The notes below the pieces were generated by a model that was given only the letters and a program-made list of their open reading frames with translations, was not told where the DNA came from and ran no database searches. From the NCBI GenBank assembly GCA_019217005.1, contig JAHBNG010000044.1, forward strand, positions 38,785-102,784: a stretch of 64,000 bases of DNA. The letters are read 5' to 3'. The position numbers and the translations under genes are program-made. Each line of letters starts with the position of its first letter. Positions within the stretch are counted from its first letter, which is position 1. The stretch comes from Chloroflexi bacterium TSY (GTDB taxonomy: Bacteria; Chloroflexota; Anaerolineae; Caldilineales; Caldilineaceae). Below are positions 38,383 to 47,054 of the stretch, one piece after another.

Positions 38383-39501
38383 ATGCGCAGAGATGCCCTG
38401 CTCAATCGCACACTTGACACACTTTTACCGAGCATTGCTGTACTGGCGGCGCTGCTTGTTGGTGCTGTTTTGCTGCTTTTGTTGGGTGCCAATCCACTGA
38501 CAGCGTACGGAGCCATGATCCGCGGCGCTTTGGGCAGTGTCAGCGGCATCACCCAGGCGTTAACCAATGCGACGCCGTTGCTCTTGGTTGGATGTGGTAT
38601 CTGCATTGCCTTTCGCGCGCGGGTGATCAACATCGGTGGTGAGGGGCAGATCATTGTCGGTGCGATTAGTGCAACGGCAATTTCCTTGGCGATGCCAGGG
38701 CTGTCGGGGTGGGTGCTGCTGCCGTTGGCCTTGATCGGTGGAGCAGTCACAGGTGCTCTGTGGGGTGGAATTGCTGGCAGCTTGAAAGCCTGGCTCAATG
38801 TCAATGAGATTTTGAGTACGGTGATGCTCAATGTGATTGCGCTGCAGTTGATGAACTTCTTATTACGCGGCCCCATGCTGGATCCAGCCCAGATCGCAGC
38901 GGGCACGAATATTCCCCAGAGTGAGGCGCTGCCGCAGCAAGTTTGGCTCACGCGGCTTGTCCCGCGGACGCTCTTTCACACGGGCGCAATCTTAGCTGTT
39001 GTTCTGGCCGTCCTGGTCTATCTGTTGCTCTGGCGTACGACGATTGGATATCGTATCCGTGCAGTCGGATTGAATCCAGCCGCGGCGCGCTATGCGGGAA
39101 TCTCTGTTCCGAACTATACGCTTCTTGCATTGATGTTGAGCGGCGCTTTTTGCGGATTGGCGGGTGCAGTGGAAGTGGCCGGTGTCCATCACCGCATGAT
39201 CGAGGGGTTGACTGGTGGATATGGATTTAGCGGTATTGTGGCGGCGCTCTTTGGTAAGCTACATCCGCTGGGAACCATTCCGGCTTCGTTTTTGTTCGGC
39301 AGCTTGCTGGTGGGAGCAGACAAGATGCAAAGATCGGTGCAAGTGCCGAGTGCGCTCGTAATCGGTCTGCAAGGGCTGGTTGTGCTCTTTGTGGTGGCCA
39401 GCGATATTTATGTTCGTCGCCGATCCCGTCGCCGCGTGGCAGACGAGTCTGAAAACCAGCCAGTGCAAGCGACTATTCAGGAGAGCCCGGCCAGTGATTA
39501 G
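38383..39501 (+). CDS. ABC transporter permease, BMP/nucleoside-sugar type (1)
   Basis: Inner-membrane permease of 372 aa with 8-10 hydrophobic segments (BPD_transp_2 family). The family-typical motif VINIGGEGQI follows the second helix, and VGLNPAAARYAGI is the coupling loop that contacts the ATPase. It is the first gene of a plus-strand operon with a second permease, a BMP lipoprotein and catabolic enzymes. Such systems import nucleosides or sugars. The coding end overlaps the next gene by 8 bp. The C-terminal 30 residues are hydrophilic and Arg-rich. Confidence 0.9.
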   Translation: MRRDALLNRTLDTLLPSIAVLAALLVGAVLLLLLGANPLTAYGAMIRGALGSVSGITQALTNATPLLLVGCGICIAFRARVINIGGEGQIIVGAISATAISLAMPGLSGWVLLPLALIGGAVTGALWGGIAGSLKAWLNVNEILSTVMLNVIALQLMNFLLRGPMLDPAQIAAGTNIPQSEALPQQVWLTRLVPRTLFHTGAILAVVLAVLVYLLLWRTTIGYRIRAVGLNPAAARYAGISVPNYTLLALMLSGAFCGLAGAVEVAGVHHRMIEGLTGGYGFSGIVAALFGKLHPLGTIPASFLFGSLLVGADKMQRSVQVPSALVIGLQGLVVLFVVASDIYVRRRSRRRVADESENQPVQATIQESPASD

Positions 39502-40426
39502 CGAACTCTTTACTCTTACTGTACTGGTTGGGATTGCACACAGCGGCATTCGTTTGGCTACGCCCTATCTGTTCGCTGCGCTGGGGGAGACGTTTGCCCA
39601 ACGATCTGGTGTACTGAATCTTGGCGTCGATGGCATGATGTTGATGGGTGCGTTCTCTGGCTTTTATGTCGTGTTTAATACGGGGAACCTTTGGCTTGGC
39701 GTTGTGGCGGCGCTCATCGTTGGCGGACTCATGGGATTGTTGATGGCCGTCGTCAGTGTGACCATGCAGGCAGAGCAGGGGATTAGTGGAATCGGTCTCT
39801 ATTTGTTTGGTTTGGGAATGAGTAGCCTGCTCTTTAAGACCATGATTGGCTCTGTCGAAAGCGTGTCCGGTTTTTCAGCACTGCACATCCCCCTTTTGAG
39901 TGACCTTCCTATTGTGGGTGAGGTTTTCTTCAACCACAGTATATTGGTTTATCTAGCTTATGCGTTGGTACCGGTCAGTTGGTTTGTGCTCAGCAAAACT
40001 ACTTTTGGCCTGCAAATACGCGCCGTGGGACATAATCCAGAAGCGGCAGACTCCCTAGGTGTTAGCGTAAATCGGGTGCGCTATCTGACGCTGATGATTG
40101 GTGGCGCACTCGCAGGAATCGCCGGTGCGTCGTTGAGTATTAGTTTGCTCAATATCTTTCAGGAAAACATGACCAATGGATTGGGCTTTATCGCTGTGGC
40201 GCTCGTCTATTTTGGTGGCTGGCGTCCAATCGGCGTCATGGGGGGGGCGTTGCTCTTTAGCTCAGTCAACGCACTCCAGCTTTGGGTACAGGTATTGGAC
40301 ATCCCGATTCCATCCGATCTGGCCGTCATGATGCCTTATGTGCTCACAATCATTGCGCTTGCGATCGCGGTTCGTCAGGTGCGTCAACCAGCCGCATTGA
40401 CCCGCCCATTTGAGCGAGGGGAATAA
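39494..40426 (+). CDS. ABC transporter permease, BMP/nucleoside-sugar type (2)
   Basis: Partner permease of about 310 aa with 8-9 membrane segments. VLNLGVDGMMLMGA is the counterpart of the GGEGQ motif in permease 1 and AVGHNPEAADSLGV is the coupling loop. I choose GTG 39494 because it overlaps the stop of the first permease (39499-39501) and gives the normal N-terminus, with translational coupling; an ATG at 39380 in the open frame would add 38 polar residues. No ATPase gene follows. A palindromic repeat element and an IS separate it from the binding-protein gene. Confidence 0.9.
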   Translation: MISELFTLTVLVGIAHSGIRLATPYLFAALGETFAQRSGVLNLGVDGMMLMGAFSGFYVVFNTGNLWLGVVAALIVGGLMGLLMAVVSVTMQAEQGISGIGLYLFGLGMSSLLFKTMIGSVESVSGFSALHIPLLSDLPIVGEVFFNHSILVYLAYALVPVSWFVLSKTTFGLQIRAVGHNPEAADSLGVSVNRVRYLTLMIGGALAGIAGASLSISLLNIFQENMTNGLGFIAVALVYFGGWRPIGVMGGALLFSSVNALQLWVQVLDIPIPSDLAVMMPYVLTIIALAIAVRQVRQPAALTRPFERGE

Positions 40427-40677
40427 GAGGGAAAGTTGATGATCGTAAATCATTCGTGTAGGGTAGAATCGCATGATCAGTGAACCCATTTACTATGTGA
40501 ATCATTTCCGTATAATGCAATGTAATCGAGATTGTGACCGTTTTTCGTAGGTCCCGTCTCTGGCGGGACAAGCATCAAGAACGCGATCTCTTACAAGCTC
40601 GATAGTTGTGAAATGAATATTTTCCAAATTTGACAAAAGAGACAAAAGTCATCTCAATAGATTGCATCAAGAAAAAA

Positions 40678-40995
40678 GGGGTGGTTCATTTTAGGCGGAC
40701 AATTAGGTTTACATTTTTGCAAAGAGAAAAGGGGGTGGTTCATTTTAGCTGGATAGATAGGTTTACACTTTTAGAAACAGAAAGAACGTTTATATTCTCT
40801 GATTTCGCCGGTTCTCAGAGAGAAAACGGTCTCATATAGATTTTTGTCTATATATCAAAAGTGTAAACCTAATTTTGAACCACCCCGAGAAAAGATGTTT
40901 ATATTTTCTACTTTGAGCCATGCTCAGGCAGAAAATGACCTCATATAGATTTTTATCTATGTATCAAAAGTGTAAACCTAATTCTGAACCACCCC
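40678..40995 (+). mobile_element. MITE copy 3, interrupted by MITE copy 4
   Basis: Without the inner copy the element is 155 bp, near-identical to copies 1 and 2 (two substitutions noticed). The flanks are GAAAAAA(G) on both sides; one G of the usual G5 run at the left junction is missing. It lies between the left end of the IS and its transposase start. Confidence 0.9.
40732..40886 (+). mobile_element. MITE copy 4, a divergent variant inside copy 3
   Basis: 155 bp with the same GGGGTGGTTCA ends but many internal differences from copies 1-3, so it is a separate subfamily. It is flanked by the exact 8-bp duplication GAGAAAAG (40724-40731 and 40887-40894) made from copy 3 sequence. Confidence 0.95.
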
Positions 40996-41024
40996 GAAAA
41001 AAGTGCGAAAAAGGAGCCATCAAG

Positions 41025-42427
41025 ATGCAATTGCCGATAGTGAATGTAGCGCCACTGGTCAGGGAGCATAGCGAAACCTTTCGTTCAGTATTTGCCAATC
41101 GTAAACAGTTTCGCCACTTTGAAAACTATCTGACGGGTCTGATGGTCTTGGACAACAAAAGCATGGCAAATATTGCCCGCTGCATTCTAGATAGTGCAGA
41201 TAAGACGAATATATCACGGTATTTGAGTGAAGTTCCTTGGCGAGCCGAAAAACTCAATGATGAGCGTATAGGTTACATGAAGTCAGAGACAGCACAATAC
41301 CAACGTTCAGAGTCAGAATCGGTATTAGCGATTGACGATACACTATGTGAACACGTGGGAAGTCTGTTCGAGTATATCGATACACACTACAATCATAGCA
41401 ATGGTCAGCATCCACTGGCTCATAACTTAGTCACAAGTCACTATGTCAGTGGCGCTGTTCGTTTTCCGGTCGATGCAAGTATCTACCGACGGTACGAAGA
41501 GTTTACCGACTGGGAAGCATTTGTGGAAAACCATTTCCCAGTGACTGAGATTCCCAAGAAAAAGAAAGAACGAACCGCTTTTCATAAACGAGTGGATAGC
41601 CACCTATTAACTGACCCCGCCTTTCGAGGGCTAGACGAAGCGTTTAAGACCAAGATAACCATTGCCAGTGAACTGGTTGAAAAGCTGTTGAACGAACCCT
41701 TATCTTTGGTTGGGCTCTCTTCGATGGTTGGTATCTCGCTCCAGATCTTCTAGCTGTACTCGATCGTCTGAATAAAGATTGGATCAGCATCTTGAAGTGC
41801 AATCGCAATCTGGAGACAAATAGCTTTCGTTTGCGAGATGAAGACGGTCAGCCAATAACTTTCGAGGGCCACATATTAAAGTCAAAGAGTTGGTCCCCTA
41901 CATCCCCCAGAATGCCTACAAACCTGTCACCATTGATGGTCGTACTTACTATACCTTTACCATGACTGTGCGTATCCCTTCTATCGGCAAGGTACGCATC
42001 GTGATTAGTTTTGATAATCCTGAATTGCAAGGCAATTAGGCCGTTTTAGTGACCAATCGCACTGATTGTAATGCCAAACGCATTCTCTCGATTTACCTGC
42101 TTCGTTGGCCTATCGAGACGGTTTATCAGGATGGTAAACAACTGCTTGGCCTTGATGAATATTGCATGCGAACTGCCCACGCCTTTCAAAAAACATTGGT
42201 CTCTGGTCTTCGTGGCTTATTCTCTCTTGCACCTTGATTGTTTGGGACCATCATTGGCTAAAACTCAATTCTCGCCCAGCAAATCCCTTGGTGAGGCTAC
42301 TCGGCAGCAAGCTCAGTCACTAATTCAAGATCTCATCTTGACTGCACATCATGCCTTGAATGACGGACAGGAGATTGCAGAGGTCTTCGCTACCCTTTTC
42401 GCCAAACAGCAGGCCTGCTCTGCTTAA
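41025..42427 (+). pseudogene. YREK-type transposase, decayed
   Basis: Starts at ATG 41025 behind AAGGAG. The first frame runs to 41753 (VLAIDDTLCEHVG carries the first Asp). The second Asp region (FGWALFDGWYLAPD) and the YREK region (YLLRWPIETVYQDGK) are in other frames. There is a TAG at about 42038 after ELQGN, and a further shift at an A6 run near 42189. At least three shifts and one stop make it clearly non-functional as written, unlike the IS701 copies. Confidence 0.8.
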
Positions 42428-42578
42428 TTTTGACTTTGTCAAATCCGGCACCTGCTCAAAATACAACTATCGAGTTACAAGTATAGATTCAGGGCTCTTG
42501 ACGCTCGTCACACAGGGATGTGTGACCTACGTTAAATATCGTAATATGGTAATCCCACCCATTCTCTTGGAGGAGAAT

Positions 42579-43598
42579 ATGAACAACAAGATTCTGATCA
42601 CGTTTCTATTTGTGCTCGTACTTATCCTAGCTGCCTGTCCAGCTACGGCCCCTGCAGAAAGCGGAGGTGACTCGGGTGAAGCAACAGATGAAGGTCCATT
42701 CCGCATCGCCATCGTGATGCCCAGCTCAACTACGGATTTGGCTTGGAGCCAAGCAATCTATGACGCACTTCTTGCGGTACAGGCCGAAATGGGTGGCGAA
42801 AGTGCGGTTGAAATTGCCTACTCAGAAGGCATGTTCCAAGTGGCCGATGCTGCCGCGGCGCTTCGTGACTACGCTGCCGATGGATATCATCTTGTGATTG
42901 CTCACGGAACCCAATATGGGAACTCCATGTTCGAAGTTGCTGTTGATTTTCCAGAAACCAGCTTTGCTTGGGGCACGGCCGTTGACACTGGGGCTGAGCA
43001 AGGTCTAGAAAATATCTTTGCCTATGAAGCTGCTGCTCAAGAGGGTGGCTATATCAATGGTGTGATTGCAGCCATGCTCAACGAATCGGGCACTGTTGGC
43101 GTGGTCGGACCTGTTGAAGCTGGGGATGCAAAGCTCTATATCGACGGCTTTGTGGCAGGCGTTGCGGCCACCAATCCCGATATTGAGGTCAACATCAGCT
43201 ACACGGGTTCTTTTGGTGACACGGCGCTGGCAGCCGAAGCGGCCAACACACATATCGCGGCGGGTGCGGATATTTTAACCGGCTCAGCACAGCAGGTGGT
43301 GGGTGCCATTGGGGTTGCCAAAGAGAGCGCTATTCCGTGGCTGGGAACACAAAGTGATCAGAGTTCGTTGGCAGAGGACCTTGTTGTGGCCAACCAGATC
43401 TATGACTGGACGGGTGTTCTCACAGATATAATTGAGTTGCATAAGAGCGGCACGTTGGGCGGCAAGGCGTACAATCTGACGCTGGAGAACGGCGGTCTGC
43501 TTGTTGAATTTAACGAGGGTTTCAGTATACCCGACGAAGTGAAAGCTGCTGCGGAAGAGGCAATTCAGGCGATTATTGATGGTAGTGTCGAGCCATAA
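42579..43598 (+). CDS. BMP-family ABC transporter substrate-binding lipoprotein
   Basis: Extracytoplasmic binding protein of about 339 aa (PnrA/BmpA family). A lipoprotein signal ends in the lipobox LAAC, then an acidic linker, then the BMP domain (FRIAIVMPSSTTDLAWSQ). AIVM, DAAAALRDYAADGYHLVIAHG and VVGPVEAGD mark the ligand cleft. I choose ATG 42579 because GGAGGA lies 5-10 nt upstream and it starts the signal peptide; the open frame begins 73 codons earlier inside IS and repeat DNA. It belongs with the two permeases at 38.4-40.4 kb, now separated from them by a 1.9-kb insertion. Likely ligands are nucleosides or sugar-like compounds. Confidence 0.9.
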   Translation: MNNKILITFLFVLVLILAACPATAPAESGGDSGEATDEGPFRIAIVMPSSTTDLAWSQAIYDALLAVQAEMGGESAVEIAYSEGMFQVADAAAALRDYAADGYHLVIAHGTQYGNSMFEVAVDFPETSFAWGTAVDTGAEQGLENIFAYEAAAQEGGYINGVIAAMLNESGTVGVVGPVEAGDAKLYIDGFVAGVAATNPDIEVNISYTGSFGDTALAAEAANTHIAAGADILTGSAQQVVGAIGVAKESAIPWLGTQSDQSSLAEDLVVANQIYDWTGVLTDIIELHKSGTLGGKAYNLTLENGGLLVEFNEGFSIPDEVKAAAEEAIQAIIDGSVEP

Positions 43599-43769
43599 AG
43601 ATGCGATGACAAGATGAGAGGCCAGCAGGATGAGGTTCATCTTGTCACGTTAGGCCAAGCCCGAATGTGCCAAGTCGATTTCTCTGGAATGGCTTGAGCT
43701 TTTCCAGATCAAATCAGGGATTTTAATTGTTGGAAAAGCCTTAATTTCTAAAGAAATGTGAGAAGACAA

Positions 43770-44651
43770 ATGAGTAAGCGAATCAACCGAGCGATTGAGC
43801 TTTTGGATCAAGATCAACCCATCTACTATATCGGGGCCCATACGGGTCATGTGCTCACTTATGAGCAAGGCAAAGAAGATGCCGGAACATGGGCCGATTA
43901 TATCAATGTTGGCATGGAGCATGGCGCATTCAACATGGCAGGGCTGGACGCCTATATGCAGGGCCTCGTCGATGCCGGGCCAACGCGCAGCGGTCATCGC
44001 ACACCGACCGTGATTGTGGAGGCACCAGTCGGCGGTATTTCGGCAGAGATGGTACGTTTTAACTCTTGGCAATTCCGGCAAATTCTGGCGCGTGGTGTGC
44101 ACGGCATCTTGCTCTGTCAGGCAGAATCAGCAGAGGCTGTAGCGGCATTCGTGGAATCGTGCCGCTATCCCATCAACAAAATTGGCGTTGGGGACGGTCT
44201 ATCAACCGGTACGCGCGGCGTTGGTTCAGAACCGTGGACAACGAAGATGTGGGGCGTTGACCGAGACAACTATCTTGCAAAGGCTGACCCCTGGCCGCTC
44301 AATCCAGAAGGGGAGTTGCTGTTGGGTCTAAAAATTGAATCCGCAGCAGCCATTCCGCACATTGAAGAGATTCTGAGCGTGCCAGGCATTGGATTTGCCG
44401 AAATGGGTCCTGGTGACTTGAGTCTCTCGTTGGGGTATCGACAACGTCCGATTCCGCTCCCCGATGAAATGATCGCCGTTCGAAATCGGGTTAGCGCCGC
44501 TTGCCAAGCAAATGGCGGTGCATTTTTAGAAGGGGCAACACCCGACACAGTCAAAGAGACAATCGATGATGGCGTACGAGTCATTGCAGGACAGAAAGAA
44601 GAGACGGCCATAGCTGGACGCGCATACAAGCAACGGACAATGCCCGTCTAA
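43770..44651 (+). CDS. HpcH/HpaI-family aldolase
   Basis: Cytoplasmic metal-dependent class II aldolase-type TIM barrel of about 293 aa. The motifs NVGMEHGAFN, VIVEAPVGG and KIESAAAIPHIEEI (metal-binding Glu) followed by GPGDLSLSLG (metal-binding Asp) are those of the HpcH/HpaI family, which cleaves 2-keto-3-deoxy or similar acids. ATG 43770 is preferred over GTG 43758. It follows the BMP gene by 171 bp and precedes a kinase and an epimerase, so it probably works on a sugar-acid intermediate of the imported compound. The exact substrate cannot be named. Confidence 0.85.
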   Translation: MSKRINRAIELLDQDQPIYYIGAHTGHVLTYEQGKEDAGTWADYINVGMEHGAFNMAGLDAYMQGLVDAGPTRSGHRTPTVIVEAPVGGISAEMVRFNSWQFRQILARGVHGILLCQAESAEAVAAFVESCRYPINKIGVGDGLSTGTRGVGSEPWTTKMWGVDRDNYLAKADPWPLNPEGELLLGLKIESAAAIPHIEEILSVPGIGFAEMGPGDLSLSLGYRQRPIPLPDEMIAVRNRVSAACQANGGAFLEGATPDTVKETIDDGVRVIAGQKEETAIAGRAYKQRTMPV

Positions 44652-44743
44652 TGTAGAACAAACAGCTTGTTTGTTCAAGTGCTGAGCGTTCCATTGCTGT
44701 CGTGTCGCTATCTGTGAGCAAGTGTAGGAAAGCAGAGGATTCG

Positions 44744-45727
44744 ATGAAAGACTTTGACTCTCTTGACCGGCAAACCCAGCGCAATCGCCTACGCCAGTTG
44801 GGTAAAGCCGCACTGAATGAATACGGTATTTCCAACGGCACACTCAATTTTATCACTGATACGGAAAATACAGTCTTTCAGGTACGTGCATCCGATCGGA
44901 CCTATGCCTTACGTATCCACTCACCTGATGAAAAGCCAGCCTCCGAAGTGGAGGGAGAGTTGCTCTGGCTAGCGGCCTTGCGGCGCGACACTTCGTTGGA
45001 GGTACCCGAACCCGTTCAAACATTGGGCGGACATTTTGTACTAGAAATCGAGACGCCTGATGTACCGGGTCCAAGGCCCGTTGTCCTCTTTCATTGGCTT
45101 CCAGGAGAAATTCTTGGTGAATCAACCGCGACGAAAATCGATATAGACATTATGGGTCGATTGGGATCCATCATGGCTCAGTTACATCATCATGCGGAAG
45201 GTTTTCAACTGCCGGACAGATCATCCAGACCACCTTGGAGTGAAAGACGTTCCCTGGTCGATCATGTCTACACAACATCGGGATTGAGTGAACCTGACCT
45301 GGCAATGTGCATCGAAGCAGTCCATCGCTCCACTGATGTCATTGAAGCGATCAACACAAACAAACACTTTGGGTTAATGCACTGTGATCTGCACCCATGG
45401 AACTGTCTGTTTCACGAAAATGAGATCAGCGTAATCGATTTTGACGATTGTCGGCTCGGTTCGTTTACGGAAGATATCGCCATTACGCTCACCTACTTTG
45501 ATAGTCGACCCGATTATGAAGCGTTGCGTAACGCCTTTTACGATGGCTATACGCAATTTCGAGATTTGCCGTCCAACTATGTTGCGGAGGTCGAAGCCTT
45601 TATGGTCTCCCGCGGAATCGGTCTTATTACTTGGGTGCTCGGTTGGCCAAGCCTGGATCATCATCCCTTTGGGCGAACCATGTTGGAAGACGGTCTGCGG
45701 CGCGCCGAAGCTTACATGGCGAACTAA
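44744..45727 (+). CDS. APH-family (homoserine kinase II-like) phosphotransferase
   Basis: Small-molecule kinase of about 327 aa with a protein-kinase-like fold. The catalytic loop is MHCDLHPWNCLF and the metal-binding motif is VIDFDDC, both intact. The N-lobe contains YALRIHSP, where the Arg-His pair replaces the usual Lys. ATG 44744 is chosen because AGAGGA lies just upstream; the open frame starts 14 codons earlier. In this operon it probably phosphorylates a sugar or related metabolite rather than an antibiotic. Confidence 0.8.
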   Translation: MKDFDSLDRQTQRNRLRQLGKAALNEYGISNGTLNFITDTENTVFQVRASDRTYALRIHSPDEKPASEVEGELLWLAALRRDTSLEVPEPVQTLGGHFVLEIETPDVPGPRPVVLFHWLPGEILGESTATKIDIDIMGRLGSIMAQLHHHAEGFQLPDRSSRPPWSERRSLVDHVYTTSGLSEPDLAMCIEAVHRSTDVIEAINTNKHFGLMHCDLHPWNCLFHENEISVIDFDDCRLGSFTEDIAITLTYFDSRPDYEALRNAFYDGYTQFRDLPSNYVAEVEAFMVSRGIGLITWVLGWPSLDHHPFGRTMLEDGLRRAEAYMAN

Positions 45728-45757
45728 TGCACTGTAATCGAAATTATAATAGTTTAA

Positions 45758-45858
45758 CGTAGGTCCCGGCTCCGGCGGGACAAGTAGCAAGAAAACAACC
45801 GTTTCCAGGTGAAGATTCAGGGTTCTTGGTGCTCGTCACCTCAGAGAAGTGACCTACG
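45758..45858. repeat. 101-bp double-hairpin palindromic element, copy 2 (intact)
   Basis: Begins CGTAGGTC and ends GACCTACG. The left hairpin is GTCCCG/CGGGAC and the right hairpin is GTCAC/GTGAC. The interior ATTCAGGG and TCTTG blocks match copy 1. It lies between the kinase and epimerase genes of the same operon. The conserved flank TGTAATCGA lies about 25 bp before both copies. Confidence 0.8.
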
Positions 45859-45905
45859 AGTTGACTGTATGCAGTGAGAAAGGGAGAAGAGACGAAAGGA
45901 AAACC

Positions 45906-46985
45906 ATGCCAAACTTATTTGGAAAAAGCTACACAAAACGGGAATTATTGGATCATGTGGGTGACATGAGTCAATTGGCAGGTGTGCGGCGCGCAGAGCT
46001 TGTTGAGGGAAACGAGCGCGGCGCTGACCTGATTGAGGTTTTCAACGCATCTGGACTCTCTTTTTCTGTCTTGCCTGGACGTGCGCTCGACATCGCCTCT
46101 GCACATTACAAAGGCATGTCGCTCTGTTTTCGTGGCAACACGGGTGATGTCGGTCCTGCCTTTTACGAACCGCAAGGGTATGGTTGGATGCGCGGATTCT
46201 TTGGGGGTCTGCTTACAAGCTGTGGCATGACCTTTGTTGGCCATCCAGAAGTGGATCCGGAAGAAGAAAATGTCGAGCTAGGACTTCACGGACGGTTAGC
46301 CAACATTCCTGCAAAGGGCGTATTGGCAGAAGGAGCATGGGACGGGGATGAGTACGTGGTCCGTGTAAGGGGGAAAATGCGCGAGGCGGAGGTTTTTGCC
46401 ACGAACTTAGAGCTAACCCGCGAGATTTCGACTGTACTTGGCGAACGATCCTTGAGGATTACAGATCGCATCGAAAACCTGAGTGTGGATCCATCTCCTC
46501 TCATGATGGTCTATCACACCAACCCAGGTTTTCCAATTCTGGATGCCGGAACTCGTTTGGTGTTCAAAAGCAAAAAGAGCACTGAATGGCTCGAAGATCA
46601 AGAAGTTGGACCAGATGAATATACCGTTGTACAACCACCACAGAAGGATGCTCATGACGATGTTTACGTCCATCGACCCATTGCCGATGCAAATGGAAAC
46701 GTCAACGTTGGTCTAATCAACGATCGCCTTAAACTTGGCCTCTATTGGACCTTTCCTATCAGCGAGATTCCGATCCTAAACCAATGGCAACATTTTCATC
46801 GTGGAACTTACGTAACTGGTATTGAGCCGGGGAACTGTAGCGTCCTGGGGCGCGCCTGGAACCGCAAACACGAAACGCTGCAACACATTCAGCCAGATGA
46901 GGTGCGTGAGTTTCACCTAGAGATTGGTGTCTTGGATGGTGAGGAGGAAATCGCGGCCTTTGAACAGAAGGTCGGAAGTGGATAG
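45906..46985 (+). CDS. DUF4432 aldose-1-epimerase-like protein
   Basis: About 359 aa, galactose-mutarotase-like fold, cytoplasmic. GRALDIASAHYKGMSL is the start of the DUF4432 domain and VYHTNPGFPILD, HRGTYVTGIEPGN carry the likely active-site His and Glu residues. ATG 45906 (MPNLFG) is chosen because AAGGA precedes it; an upstream ATG at 45849 lies in the palindromic repeat. Last gene of the transport/catabolic operon, ended by a strong terminator. It probably interconverts anomers of the imported sugar. Confidence 0.85.
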   Translation: MPNLFGKSYTKRELLDHVGDMSQLAGVRRAELVEGNERGADLIEVFNASGLSFSVLPGRALDIASAHYKGMSLCFRGNTGDVGPAFYEPQGYGWMRGFFGGLLTSCGMTFVGHPEVDPEEENVELGLHGRLANIPAKGVLAEGAWDGDEYVVRVRGKMREAEVFATNLELTREISTVLGERSLRITDRIENLSVDPSPLMMVYHTNPGFPILDAGTRLVFKSKKSTEWLEDQEVGPDEYTVVQPPQKDAHDDVYVHRPIADANGNVNVGLINDRLKLGLYWTFPISEIPILNQWQHFHRGTYVTGIEPGNCSVLGRAWNRKHETLQHIQPDEVREFHLEIGVLDGEEEIAAFEQKVGSG

Positions 46986-46988
46986 TTG

Positions 46989-47031
46989 ATAGTGGATGGT
47001 GGATGGGAACAAACTATCCACCATCCACTAT
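46989..47031. terminator. Bidirectional terminator between convergent genes
   Basis: A perfect 16-bp stem, ATAGTGGATGGTGGAT (46989-47004) against its complement (47016-47031), lies between the DUF4432 stop at 46985 and the vWA stop at 47055. CTTTTT follows on the plus strand at 47040. Confidence 0.75.
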
Positions 47032-47054
47032 TAACCAGTCTTTTTCGTCAAATC

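Larger units (their letters stand above)
40598..42474 (+). mobile_element. IS with YREK transposase, carrying nested MITEs
   Basis: The ends CTCGATAGTTGT (40598) and ACAACTATCGAG (to 42474) are inverted. A second matching block, ATTTGACAAA, lies 25 bp inside each end. It is flanked by TTACAAG on both sides (40591-40597 and 42475-42481), a 7-bp duplication. It sits inside the palindromic element and itself contains two nested MITE copies just before its transposase. Family assignment beyond IS4/IS701-like is uncertain. Confidence 0.8.
40546..42531. repeat. ~102-bp double-hairpin palindromic element, copy 1 (split by IS)
   Basis: The left arm is CGTAGGTC with hairpin GTCCCG/CGGGAC (40546-40597). 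The right arm has hairpin GTCACACA/TGTGTGAC and ends GACCTACG (42475-42531). The whole is an inverted repeat. An IS inserted between the arms; without it the element is about 102 bp and aligns with the intact copy at 45758-45858. It occupies the gap between permease 2 and the BMP gene. Confidence 0.75.

Noticed and set aside
42579..46985. Aminoglycoside resistance by the APH-type gene at 44744
   Set aside because: Context is a sugar transport/catabolic operon; the fold is shared with many metabolic kinases.
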